Below are positions 1 to 8,046 of a stretch of 64,000 bases of DNA, in pieces. The notes beneath the pieces were generated by a model. That model had not been told where the DNA came from, did not search any database, and worked only from the letters and a program-made list of their open reading frames with translations. Made by a program: the position numbers and the translations under genes. Each line of letters opens with the position of its first letter. Position 1 is the stretch's first letter. Origin of the DNA: Burkholderia sp. FERM BP-3421 (GTDB taxonomy: Bacteria > Pseudomonadota > Gammaproteobacteria > Burkholderiales > Burkholderiaceae); NCBI RefSeq assembly GCF_028657905.1, contig NZ_CP117782.1, positions 2,046,001 to 2,110,000 on the forward strand, written 5' to 3'.

Positions 1-683
1 CAGTCGGCAACGGTGCGCGCGAGCGGGCCGCCCGTATCGAGCGTCGGCGCGAGCGCGGTCATGCCGCCGCGCGGATAGCGCGCGGTGCTCGCTCGATAGC
101 CGACCAAGCCATTGAATGCGGCGGGAATGCGGATAGAGCCCGCGGTGTCGGTGCCGACCGACAGCGGCACGATGTTCTCGGCCAATGCGATCGCAGCGCC
201 CGACGACGAACCGCCCGGCGCTCGCGCACCTTCCGTCATATCGCCATGCGGATAGGTCGGTGTGCCGAAATGCGGATTGAGTCCCAATCCCGAATACGCG
301 AACTCGCTGAGGTTGGTCTTGCCGATCGCAATCAGCCCCGCGCGCCGCGCCGCCGTCACGAGGGCTGCATCGCTTGCAGCTGACGCACGGCTGCGGTAAA
401 TCGCGGCGCCGGCCGTGGTGACGGCCCCGGCAACATCGAACAAATCCTTCCACGCAACCGGCACCCCATCCAATGGACCGAGCGGCTTGCCCGCACGCCA
501 GCGTGCGGCGGACGCGGCGGCCTCCTCGAGCGCGCGCGCATCCAGCGTCGCGATGAAAGTCGCGCGAGCCTCACTGGCATAAGCCAACGCAACCTCGACA
601 ACGTCAAGCGGATCGGCGTCGCCACGGGCGTATGCATCGGCCAGCGCCAAAGCAGTCGATCCTGATCGCAACGGACACGTCAT
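1..683 (-). CDS. Amidase signature family hydrolase, 3' end outside window
   Basis: The reading frame on the minus strand starts at ATG 683 and runs out of the window at base 1, giving about 227 N-terminal residues. The amidase Ser-cisSer-Lys triad is visible: Lys79 in VAWKDLFDVAG, the GGSSSG loop at about 157-162, and the probable nucleophile Ser183 in GTDTAGSIRIP. These enzymes hydrolyse amide bonds; the substrate cannot be told from this part. An ATG slightly upstream hits a stop at once, which supports the chosen start. A 28-base palindromic operator lies 18 bases upstream, so the gene is probably repressed by a local regulator not seen here. Family call is firm; the specific reaction is unknown. 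Confidence 0.9.
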   Translation of the reverse strand, partial: MTCPLRSGSTALALADAYARGDADPLDVVEVALAYASEARATFIATLDARALEEAAASAARWRAGKPLGPLDGVPVAWKDLFDVAGAVTTAGAAIYRSRASAASDAALVTAARRAGLIAIGKTNLSEFAYSGLGLNPHFGTPTYPHGDMTEGARAPGGSSSGAAIALAENIVPLSVGTDTAGSIRIPAAFNGLVGYRASTARYPRGGMTALAPTLDTGGPLARTVAD

Positions 684-700
684 CGCCACACCATCCCAAT

Positions 701-728
701 AAATGTACTTCGTTGACAAAGTACGTTT
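701..728. promoter_or_regulatory. Palindromic operator upstream of the amidase gene
   Basis: The arms AAATGTACTT and AAGTACGTTT flank an 8-base spacer and pair at 9 of 10 positions; the inner GTACTT/AAGTAC arms are perfect. The size and symmetry suit a TetR-type dimer operator. It lies between the amidase start at 683 and the rest of the 296-base gap up to the small gene at 980; I see no gene in that gap. The regulator is not in the window. Confidence 0.6.
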
Positions 729-979
729 ACTGTAAGCCTCGGAAAATTCCGTCCAAATAGGACTTACCCTCGGCTGTGAGACGCGGCCTCGCGCTCGGCG
801 AACCGGAACACCGGCATCAAAATGCCGACCCGACGCGGGGACACGAACACGACGTCTCCGACATGTCCGCCCCCTTCCCACCCCATCGCCTAAACTTCCC
901 TACATCACCCCACCGTCCGCGCCCACCCGCCGCGCACGCCTCGCCGCCGCCCACCCGCGTGCGGCGCACGGAGGTCACC

Positions 980-1276
980 ATGTCCGACCAACCGGCACTG
1001 CCAACCCGCGAACTCGACTACGAGGGCTTCGAGATCCACGTCACGCTGATCCCGATCCCGCCTGACGCAACGCACCAGACCTACGCCGGCTACGTCTGCC
1101 ACCCTGGCGCGAACCCAACCCTGCCCGACCACGTCGTCCCGTTCCGCGCGGACGGCGAGGCCCGCTTCCCCACCCCCGACGACGCCGCCCGCGACGCCTT
1201 CCAGATCGGCCGCAGCATCATCGACGGCACGCATCCCGACCTGTCGGTGCTGTCGCTCGTCACGCACGGCTACTGA
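980..1276 (+). CDS. Small conserved hypothetical protein, 98 aa
   Basis: The start at 980 is chosen because a GGAGGT ribosome binding site sits at about 970-975. The frame is open further upstream to 776, but that extension is Pro/Arg-rich and lacks a binding site. The protein is acidic and soluble, with no signal peptide or membrane segment; it has a short beta-rich N-terminal half (YEGFEIHVTLIP) and a helical region with repeated Ala/Asp. No recognised domain. It stands alone between the amidase operator and a small membrane protein gene, so context gives no function. Confidence 0.7.
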   Translation: MSDQPALPTRELDYEGFEIHVTLIPIPPDATHQTYAGYVCHPGANPTLPDHVVPFRADGEARFPTPDDAARDAFQIGRSIIDGTHPDLSVLSLVTHGY

Positions 1277-1404
1277 GCGGCTGCTGATCCCCCGCGCCCC
1301 GTCGCCTTGCCCCCTGCTCCGCTTGCTGCGATGATGGCCGGGAGACCACCGCGCCGGCCCGATGATCCGGCCACCATCAACCGCCCGCCGTCATCCGAAC
1401 GCCC

Positions 1405-1638
1405 ATGAACACGCCATCGCCGCCCCCGGAAAGCGCACCGCCGAAGCCCCCGCATCGCCCGCACAACCGCGCGCTGAACCTGCTCGCGATCTTCGCCGGC
1501 CTGGCAACCTTCGCCGTCGGCGCGGGCTGGGTGATCTACTCCTACATCGTCGACCGCGAAGCCCCGTACTTCGCGATCCCGCTGGTGTTCTCGGTCCCGG
1601 TGATCGTCGCCGTCGCGATACGCGGCATCTGGGACTAG
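1405..1638 (+). CDS. Small inner-membrane protein, 77 aa
   Basis: The protein begins with a Pro-rich segment of about 22 residues, followed by two hydrophobic helices (about 26-48 and 55-72) joined by a short charged loop VDRE. No known domain. It is co-directional with the upstream 98 aa gene and the downstream PBP7-type gene, about 85 bases before the latter. There is no clear ribosome binding site, so the start is by length and composition only. The role is unknown. Confidence 0.6.
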   Translation: MNTPSPPPESAPPKPPHRPHNRALNLLAIFAGLATFAVGAGWVIYSYIVDREAPYFAIPLVFSVPVIVAVAIRGIWD

Positions 1639-1723
1639 CCCTCCGCTCTCCCTCCCGCGCCGAATTTATCGGCCGGCCGCCTGTCCTACCTCGCACCGTC
1701 CGTTTCCAGCCCGTCCACCGCCC

Positions 1724-2851
1724 ATGACCCGTCACCTCCCCCGTCCGCGCATGACCGCCCGCCTCCTCATGCCGCTCGCGTTCGTCGTCTGGCTCGCCAC
1801 CAGCCTGCTGCCCGGCGTCGCCACGCCCGCCCAGGCCGCCGGTGTCAACTGCACGAAGGCGACGCCGTCCCACGGGCGCCATTGCCGCGCCGTCCGCAAC
1901 ACGCACGTGAAAAAGGCCGTCCGCCCCACGAAGATCAGGAAGAAGCCGCGCCGAGCCCGTTCCCGCACCGATGCGGCCGCATCGCAACCGGCCAAACGCC
2001 GCGCGAACGCGACGCAGGCGAACGCATCCGGCCGCAAGCGCGGCCAGCCGCCGCGCATCGCCGCTGTCCGTCCCCAGTTGCTCGCGAGTTGCGGCTACAC
2101 CCAGGCGTCGCGCCAGTTGCTGCGTTCGCGCGCGGTCTACGTGGTCGACGAGCGGACCGGCACCGTGCTCGCGGAAAAGCAGGCGAACCGGATCCTGCCG
2201 ATCGCGTCGATTTCGAAATTGATGACGTCGGTGGTCGCGCTCGACAGCGGCGCACCGCTCGCACGGCGGCTGAAAGTCGGTGCGCAGGATCGCGACTACG
2301 AGAAATTCACCGGCTCGCGCCTGAAGGTGGGCTCGGTGTTATCGCGCAAGGACATGCTGCATATCGCGCTGATGTCGTCGGAGAACCGCGCGGCGGCCGC
2401 GCTGTCGCGCGACTACCAGGGCGGCCGTCCCGCGTTCGTCGCCGCGATGAATCGCAAGGCGCGCACGCTCGGCATGGTGAATACGCACTTCGTCAACGGC
2501 ACCGGGCTGTCGCCGCGCAATGTGTCCACGGCGCGCGATCTCGCGAAGCTCGTCGCGGCGGCGAACGGCTATCCGCGCATCCGCGCGTTCTCGGTGGACA
2601 AGCGGCAGACCATGACGCCGGGCCACGGCCGTCTCGTCTACGTGAATTCGAATCCGCTCGTGCGCGCGGGCGACGATCGCATCACCCTGCAGAAAACCGG
2701 CTTCATCAACGAGGCCGGCCATTGCGTCGTGATGCGCTACATGGCTCACGGACGCCCGGTGGATATCGTGCTGCTCGGCGCACCCGGCCCGCACGCGCAT
2801 ATCGCGGATGCGGTCCGGATCCGCCGGTGGCTCGACTGCTCGCTGCGCTGA
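1724..2851 (+). CDS. pbpG: D-alanyl-D-alanine endopeptidase (PBP7-type, peptidase S11)
   Basis: This is a periplasmic serine peptidase that cleaves D-Ala-DAP cross-links in peptidoglycan. All three penicillin-binding motifs are present: SISK at 162-165 with nucleophile Ser162, SEN at 219-221, and KTG at 324-326. A signal peptide covers about 1-39 (cleavage near AQAAG). Between it and the catalytic domain lies a linker of about 65 residues very rich in Lys, Arg and Ala, much longer than in the E. coli protein, which may bind the cell wall or membrane surface. No good ribosome binding site precedes ATG 1724; ATG 1751 is an alternative start. The gene converges with ecotin, 22 bases away. Confidence 0.92.
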   Translation: MTRHLPRPRMTARLLMPLAFVVWLATSLLPGVATPAQAAGVNCTKATPSHGRHCRAVRNTHVKKAVRPTKIRKKPRRARSRTDAAASQPAKRRANATQANASGRKRGQPPRIAAVRPQLLASCGYTQASRQLLRSRAVYVVDERTGTVLAEKQANRILPIASISKLMTSVVALDSGAPLARRLKVGAQDRDYEKFTGSRLKVGSVLSRKDMLHIALMSSENRAAAALSRDYQGGRPAFVAAMNRKARTLGMVNTHFVNGTGLSPRNVSTARDLAKLVAAANGYPRIRAFSVDKRQTMTPGHGRLVYVNSNPLVRAGDDRITLQKTGFINEAGHCVVMRYMAHGRPVDIVLLGAPGPHAHIADAVRIRRWLDCSLR

Positions 2852-2873
2852 CGCGCGCGGCAGCTCGGGCCGC

Positions 2874-3410
2874 TTACTGCTCGACCGCGCGCGCGACCTC
2901 GTTCGACGCGCGCCACAGGCGATAACGCACCTCAAACCCGCTCGGCACGTAGACGACGATCGGCAGACGGCTGTTGTAGCGCAACAGGTAACCGTCGCCG
3001 CGCACCGGCACGAAGCCGTTCTGCTTCGCCTGCCCCGGACACGCCATGAGCGTCGACGCCGGGCCGTTAACGTCGGCCAGCTGGTAATACGCGTAACCCC
3101 AGCCCTGCACGACTTCCTGCTTGAGGCTGCCGCCAAACCACTGCTGGTTGCAGTCGATCGGCATCGTCTTGCCGACGATCAGCTCGACGCGGATATCGCC
3201 TTCCGCCTGTTCCGCCGGCAGCGCGATCACCGCGCGTTTCTGGCCCGGCTTGGCGGCCGGGAACATCTTGATGTCCTCGGCCGATACCTTCGGCGTCAGC
3301 GGTGCATCGGCGCCCTGTTCGGGCGTCGCTGCCACCACCGCGCCCGCGGCGCCGGCCAACGCCGCGCAGATGACCCAGTTCGCGAAGCGGGAAACGGGAT
3401 GCAATTTCAT
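2874..3410 (-). CDS. eco: Ecotin, periplasmic serine protease inhibitor
   Basis: The 178 aa product aligns along its length with E. coli ecotin. Conserved parts include VELIVGKTMPIDCN, GWGYAYY and LRYNSRLPIVVY. The reactive loop reads STLMACP, so the P1 residue is Met122, and the loop disulphide is Cys87-Cys124, as in the family. A signal peptide spans about 1-28. Ecotins are dimeric inhibitors of trypsin-fold proteases such as chymotrypsin, elastase and trypsin, and act in the periplasm or at the cell surface against host proteases. It is transcribed towards pbpG and has its own upstream region of about 150 bases. Confidence 0.93.
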   Translation of the reverse strand: MKLHPVSRFANWVICAALAGAAGAVVAATPEQGADAPLTPKVSAEDIKMFPAAKPGQKRAVIALPAEQAEGDIRVELIVGKTMPIDCNQQWFGGSLKQEVVQGWGYAYYQLADVNGPASTLMACPGQAKQNGFVPVRGDGYLLRYNSRLPIVVYVPSGFEVRYRLWRASNEVARAVEQ

Positions 3411-3562
3411 CGAAGAACTCCTGACTGACAGTGGATACGCAGCGCAGCAGCGGCAACGCCGCGGCCACGGCTCAAACTTACACGATTGTAATCCGCGGAC
3501 ACATTTGGACGCGAACTCCTCTCTACACCGGACATTCCTATATGAAACGACAGGAGATCCTC

Positions 3563-3868
3563 ATGTTCCGACTCTTTGCAATCCTGTCCGCCGGCGCGCT
3601 GCTGGCGGGCTGCGTCGCCGTTCCGGACGGCGGCTATGGCTATGCCCAGCCGTACTATCCGGGCGGCTACGCCTATGCGCCGGGCTATGGCCCGGGCTAT
3701 GCGCCCGTCTACGGCACGATCAACGTCTGGGGCGGCGGGGGCGGGGACTGGCGCGGGCATCGCGGCTGGCGCGGCGACGGCGGCTGGCATGGCGGCCGCG
3801 GAGACGGCGGTCGGGGCACCTGGCAAGGCGGCGGCCGGGGCGGTCATGGCGGAGGCGGACGCCACTGA
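3563..3868 (+). CDS. Gly-rich putative lipoprotein, 101 aa
   Basis: The start at 3563 follows an AGGAGATCC ribosome binding site; an in-frame ATG at 3542 lies upstream of that site. The protein has a lipoprotein signal with lipobox LLAGC (Cys17). The mature part begins with Gly/Tyr/Pro repeats (GYAPGYGPGY) and ends in a Gly/Arg/His-rich tail with GGH and GRGD-like repeats. No globular domain is evident, and it probably sits in the outer membrane. The tail might bind nucleic acid or metal, but that is a guess. Confidence 0.75.
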   Translation: MFRLFAILSAGALLAGCVAVPDGGYGYAQPYYPGGYAYAPGYGPGYAPVYGTINVWGGGGGDWRGHRGWRGDGGWHGGRGDGGRGTWQGGGRGGHGGGGRH

Positions 3869-4279
3869 TCCGGGGATTTGCAACAAGTTGTATCGCAGGG
3901 CGTCCGGCTGCCGCGCCGGGCGCCGCAACCGCAAGGACGACTCGTCCCGCATCGCCACGCCGGAAACGCAACGCATCCGCTCGCTCGCCATCGTGCCGAC
4001 GACAATGCAAAAGCATGCGCCCCGAACGGGCTTGCTATGGAATACGAAGGGAAAGCGTCGGTCGAGACCGACGCCTGAGAAGAAGAAATCTGCAGGGTGA
4101 CGCGCTCCGCCCGATTCCACCGCCACCTTGCCAAGGCACGCAGTCGACCCGGGATACTGCCTGTACAACCGTCTTCCGACCCACTCCGGACTCACTCCGG
4201 ACTCACTCCAAACCATCACACCCCCACACGATGTGCGACCGGCGACCGGCCGTGCATCGCATGCGTGTCTCGTGCGTAC
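3869..4279. other. 411-base gap between convergent genes, no gene seen
   Basis: No open frame here has a credible start, ribosome binding site or protein-like composition. An 11-base unit (CACTCCGGACT) is repeated about 2.5 times at 4182-4209. No convincing terminator hairpin with a T-tract was found, although two genes converge on this gap. Confidence 0.5.
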
Positions 4280-4702
4280 TTACCAGCCCGCCGGTCGCGG
4301 CTGCGCGTACCCGCCGTACCCGTAGCCGTCGTTGCGATACCCGCCCGCGCCGCAGGCGACATAGGCGCGCTGATACGAGTCGTAGCAATAGCCGGGCGGC
4401 GGACCGCCGTAGACCGGCGCGGGTTGGTAGGTGGAGGCTTGCTGATAGGTCGGCGCGTCATAGCCGGGCGCTTGATAAGCCGGCGCCTGATACGCCTGAT
4501 ACGCCGGATACGCCGGCTGCGGATACGCGGGCGCCTGATAGGCCACCACCGGCGCCGGATTCAGCGCCGACGCGACGACCGCGCCCAGCACCGCTCCGCC
4601 GATCAATGCGCCGACGATCGCGCCGCCGCGATCGTGCGCGGACGCCGGGCCGGCCGCCGCGAGGCTGCCGGCCAATACCAGGACTGCGGCGATCTTCTTC
4701 AT
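4280..4702 (-). CDS. Exported Gly-zipper protein with Tyr/Pro/Ala repeats
   Basis: The product is 140 aa. A signal peptide (1-22, ending PASAHD) is followed by a Gly/Ala-rich hydrophobic stretch at about 27-47 (GGAIVGALIGGAVLG) that looks like a Gly-zipper membrane segment. Then comes a run of short repeats of the type YQAPAY / YPAYQ at about 54-100, and a C-terminal region with two Cys and Gly/Tyr pairs. The ribosome binding site AGGGAG lies about 7 bases before the ATG. Function is unknown; it probably sits in the envelope. The repeats could vary in number between strains. Confidence 0.8.
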   Translation of the reverse strand: MKKIAAVLVLAGSLAAAGPASAHDRGGAIVGALIGGAVLGAVVASALNPAPVVAYQAPAYPQPAYPAYQAYQAPAYQAPGYDAPTYQQASTYQPAPVYGGPPPGYCYDSYQRAYVACGAGGYRNDGYGYGGYAQPRPAGW

Positions 4703-4852
4703 GTCGTGCTCCCTTGCGCGGGACGCGTATGTCCCGTGATGGAAGCCATTGTGCCGCCGGGCAACGGTAATAGATGCAGCAAGTGGTAACGCGCCATTAC
4801 GCGCGATGCGCGCCTGCCGTGCTAGGATTTTCGTCATCACGGAGACACCCCC

Positions 4853-5233
4853 ATGAGTCCTGAGACCGCCCACCGCTTCGACTCGGAATTCGCGCCGCGC
4901 ATCGCGCAGACGATCGCCGGCCTGCTCGACCCTCGCCTGAGAACCGAAATCGTTCCGTACAGCGGGCACGGGCACCCGACCCAGGTGCGCATCCTGAGCG
5001 TGACGGACGAACACGTGCGCGGCTACTCGCATCCGATCAACATCGAGCTGACCTGGGACACCGACGAGATCGAGCGCCTGATGGCGGCGGACGGCGCGGC
5101 GCGTTTCGCGCGCTATCTCACCGCGCTGCCCAGGAAGCTGCCGGCCTGGCAGGAGGCCCGCGACATCGACTTCGGGTCGCGCACCCAGGCCGAGCCGCTC
5201 GTCCTGCTCGGCGGGCTCGATTTCGAAGCGTGA
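4853..5233 (+). CDS. Conserved hypothetical protein, 126 aa
   Basis: The product is a soluble protein of mixed alpha/beta character with no signal peptide or membrane helix. It may belong to DUF5594, a family I associate with Burkholderia, but I cannot confirm that here. The ATG follows GGAGACACCCCC, giving a usable ribosome binding site. It is separated by about 150 bases from the divergent Gly-zipper gene, so this gap probably holds both promoters. The role is unknown. Confidence 0.75.
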   Translation: MSPETAHRFDSEFAPRIAQTIAGLLDPRLRTEIVPYSGHGHPTQVRILSVTDEHVRGYSHPINIELTWDTDEIERLMAADGAARFARYLTALPRKLPAWQEARDIDFGSRTQAEPLVLLGGLDFEA

Positions 5234-5363
5234 GCGCACGCCGCCGCGCGGTGGCGAACCCGCCCGCCGCGCCTGTTCCAGGCCGAACGGCACATCGCGC
5301 CGCCACCCGGTTGCACGCGCAACGATCCGGCCGCGCGCCCACTCCTGCGCCGCTCTCTCCGCC

Positions 5364-6731
5364 ATGAACGCCGACACCGGCCTGCCCTTCCCCCAGCGCT
5401 ACTGGGCCATCCTGTGCGTCGCGCTCGGCATCACGCTCGCCGTGCTCGACGGCGCCATCGCGAACGTCGCGCTGCCCACCATCGCGCGCGACCTGCGCAC
5501 CTCCGACGCCGGTTCGATCTGGATCGTCAACGCCTACCAGCTCGCCATCACGATCTCGCTGCTGCCGCTCGCGGCGCTCGGCGACCGGATCGGCTATCGG
5601 CGCGTCTACGTCGCCGGCCTCGCGCTGTTCACCGCCGCCTCGCTCGGCTGCGCGCTGTCCGGCTCGCTGGCGTCGCTCGCGACGCTGCGCGTGATCCAGG
5701 GATTCGGCGCGGCCGGCATCATGAGCGTCAACACGGCGCTGGTGCGCATGATCTATCCGACCGCGCAGCTCGGCCGCGGCGTCGCGATCAACGCGATGGT
5801 GGTCGCGCTGTCGTCGGCGATCGGGCCGACGATCGCGTCCGCGGTGCTCGCGATCGCGCCCTGGCCCTGGCTGTTCGCGATCAACGTGCCGATCGGCATC
5901 GCCGCCGTGCTCGGCAGCCTGCGCGCGCTGCCCGCCAATCGCGGGCACGACGCCCCCTACGACTACCTGAGCGCGCTCCTGAACGCCTGCGTATTCGGGC
6001 TGCTGATCTTCGCGGTCGACGGGCTCGGCCACGGCGAGCGCTATACGCACGTGGCGGCGGCCGCGCTCGCCGCGCTCGTGCTCGGCTACTTCTTCGTGCG
6101 CCGCCAGCTCACGCAAGCCGCGCCGCTCCTGCCCGTCGACCTGCTCAGGATCCCGGTGTTCGCGCTGTCGATCGGCACCTCGGTCGCGTCGTTCACGTCG
6201 CAGATGCTCGCGTTCGTCGCGCTGCCGTTCTGGCTGCAGCACACGCTCGGCTTCTCGCAGGTGGAAACGGGGCTCTACATGACGCCGTGGCCGCTCGTGA
6301 TCGTGTTCGCCGCGCCGCTCGCGGGCGTGCTGTCGGACCGCTATCCGGCCGGCGCGCTGGGCGGCGTCGGGCTCGCGCTGTTCGCCGCCGGGCTCGCCGC
6401 GCTGGCGACGCTCGGCGCGCACCCCGCCCCGCTCGACATCGTCTGGCGGATGGGGCTGTGCGGGCTCGGCTTCGGCCTGTTCCAGTCGCCCAACAACCGC
6501 GCGATCCTGTCGGCCGCGCCGCGCGCGCGCAGCGGCGGCGCGAGCGGCATGCTCGGCACCGCGCGCCTGACCGGCCAGACGCTCGGCGCGGCCCTGGTCG
6601 CGCTGATCTTCGGCATTGCGCCGCAGCATGGCCCGACCACCGCGCTCTACGCGGCCGCCGCGTTCGCCGCGCTCGCGGCCGTCGTCAGCACGCTGCGCCT
6701 GCGCGCGCCCCAGCAGTCGCCGACGGCCTGA
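5364..6731 (+). CDS. MFS transporter, DHA2-like drug:H+ antiporter
   Basis: The 455 aa membrane protein has 12-14 hydrophobic segments. The N-terminal motif LDGAIANVALPTIARDL is characteristic of the DHA2 group of multidrug exporters, and GDRIGYRRVY is the loop 2-3 motif A. Motif C-like Gly/Pro sequence (SSAIGPTIAS) is near residue 150, which supports drug:H+ antiport. The substrate is unknown. No regulator or membrane-fusion partner lies next to it. The start at 5364 gives a short cytoplasmic N-terminus of about 14 residues before the first helix, as expected. Confidence 0.9.
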   Translation: MNADTGLPFPQRYWAILCVALGITLAVLDGAIANVALPTIARDLRTSDAGSIWIVNAYQLAITISLLPLAALGDRIGYRRVYVAGLALFTAASLGCALSGSLASLATLRVIQGFGAAGIMSVNTALVRMIYPTAQLGRGVAINAMVVALSSAIGPTIASAVLAIAPWPWLFAINVPIGIAAVLGSLRALPANRGHDAPYDYLSALLNACVFGLLIFAVDGLGHGERYTHVAAAALAALVLGYFFVRRQLTQAAPLLPVDLLRIPVFALSIGTSVASFTSQMLAFVALPFWLQHTLGFSQVETGLYMTPWPLVIVFAAPLAGVLSDRYPAGALGGVGLALFAAGLAALATLGAHPAPLDIVWRMGLCGLGFGLFQSPNNRAILSAAPRARSGGASGMLGTARLTGQTLGAALVALIFGIAPQHGPTTALYAAAAFAALAAVVSTLRLRAPQQSPTA

Positions 6732-6881
6732 GCCGCGGCCCGCTCCGGGCCGGACGCACGCGCATCGCACTTCGGCGCGCGCCGCCGGTCCAACGCTTAC
6801 CCGCGCCGCGCGGTCCGCACCTTCATTCGCCATCCGTGGCGACGGGGCCAGGATGGCTTTTGCCATCGCCAGGAGGGTGCC

Positions 6882-7466
6882 ATGTCATTGATCGTCGCAG
6901 CCCGCTTCCCGACGCAGGCCGCCGCCGCCACCGCCGCCCAGCGGTTGGTCGAACGCGGCTTCCCCGCCGAGGACGTCAGCTTTTTCTTCGTCAACCCGCG
7001 CGGCCAGCACGCGCGCCATTCGTCCGAATACCCGCCCGCGCCGCCATCGGCCGACGCGCCGCGCCACACGATGCTCGGCGCGGTCACCGGCGCGATCTGC
7101 GGGGTCGCGCTGTTCGCGCTGTTCACGCCCTCGCTCGTCGTCGCGCTGTGCGCGGCCGGCGCCGGCGCCTACGTGGGCGCGATGATCGGCAAGTCCGTGC
7201 ATCTGCGCGACTTCTCGCGCCAGCACCTGCACGAGATGCGGGTGCGCGCCGTGCATCACGAGACGCGCGGCTCCGGCATGCTGGTCGCGGTGCACGTAAC
7301 GCCCGACACCCAGCGCGACGCCGCGCGGACGCTCGCGGAAGCAGGCGGCGCGGACGTCGAACGCGCCGACGGCGACTGGCGCAACGGCCGCTGGACGGAC
7401 TTCGACCCGACCCGCGCCCCGACCCTGGTCGAGGCCGATGTCGGGATCGCGCGCCGGCCGGCCTGA
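6882..7466 (+). CDS. Gly-zipper membrane-associated protein, 194 aa
   Basis: The start follows AGGAGGGTGCC, a strong ribosome binding site. The N-terminal half (about 1-40) looks like the small alpha/beta domain of general-stress or DUF1269-like proteins (VAARFPTQAAAATAAQRLVERGF). A Gly/Ala-rich hydrophobic hairpin at about 64-105 follows (GAVTGAICGVALFAL, GAGAGAYVGAMIG). A second alpha/beta unit lies at about 120-165 (GMLVAVHVTPDTQRDAARTL). The overall pattern is a duplicated small domain flanking a membrane hairpin. Function is unknown; a stress-related membrane role is a guess. Confidence 0.8.
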   Translation: MSLIVAARFPTQAAAATAAQRLVERGFPAEDVSFFFVNPRGQHARHSSEYPPAPPSADAPRHTMLGAVTGAICGVALFALFTPSLVVALCAAGAGAYVGAMIGKSVHLRDFSRQHLHEMRVRAVHHETRGSGMLVAVHVTPDTQRDAARTLAEAGGADVERADGDWRNGRWTDFDPTRAPTLVEADVGIARRPA

Positions 7467-7476
7467 GCGGGATGCG

Positions 7477-8046
7477 TCAGGCCGCGCCGACGGCGTCGAG
7501 CACGAAGCGGCAGCGCGCCTCGACGCTCGCGCGCGGCAGCTCGACGAGGCGGTAGTCGAGCGCGGCATAGGTGTCGCGCATCGTGTCGCAGGTGCGGACG
7601 GCCTCGGCGTAGTCCTGCTGACGCTCCGCGTCCCGGGCGTAGATGTCCGGCCACGGCGGCGCGACGAACACCGTGCGGTGGTAGAGGAACCGCGCGGCGG
7701 CCGCGTGCGCGTGCGCCGGCACGGGCAGGCCGCTCAAGGTCAGGTAGCCGATCACGTCAGGCACGCCTCGATCGAAGAACACCGGCCCCGTGCAGCGCCG
7801 CGCCAGATGATGCGAACGCATCTCCCAGCTCAGCATGAGCTCGGCGAATGCGGCGCGGTCGTCCCACGGCAGCGCGCGCCCGCCGATCGCGACCTGATCC
7901 TGGATCACGCCGCGCCCGGCCTCCTGCGAGCGCGCGTAGCCGCGCGCCGCCAACGCATTGAGCAAGGTGCTCTTGCCCGCGCCCGGTCCGCCCGTGACGA
8001 TGAAGAAGCGCGCCGCGTCGTCCGGCATCAGCGCGTCGTCAGACAT
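7477..8046 (-). CDS. P-loop ATPase/kinase-like protein (AAA_28-like)
   Basis: The 189 aa protein has a Walker A motif GGPGAGKST near residues 19-27. FFDRGVPDVIGYL resembles the acidic DRG motif of small nucleoside or sugar kinases. Proteins of this kind are annotated as predicted ATPases; the substrate is not known. The start at 8046 overlaps the end of otsA by 8 bases, so the two are very likely co-transcribed and translationally coupled. The frame is open further upstream, but that part is the antisense-like Arg-rich product of the otsA 3' end. A role linked to trehalose synthesis is suggested only by this coupling. Confidence 0.85.
   Translation of the reverse strand: MSDDALMPDDAARFFIVTGGPGAGKSTLLNALAARGYARSQEAGRGVIQDQVAIGGRALPWDDRAAFAELMLSWEMRSHHLARRCTGPVFFDRGVPDVIGYLTLSGLPVPAHAHAAAARFLYHRTVFVAPPWPDIYARDAERQQDYAEAVRTCDTMRDTYAALDYRLVELPRASVEARCRFVLDAVGAA

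Noticed and set aside
776..979. N-terminal extension of the 98 aa protein
   Set aside because: The extension is Pro/Arg/His-rich with no ribosome binding site, while ATG 980 has a good one.
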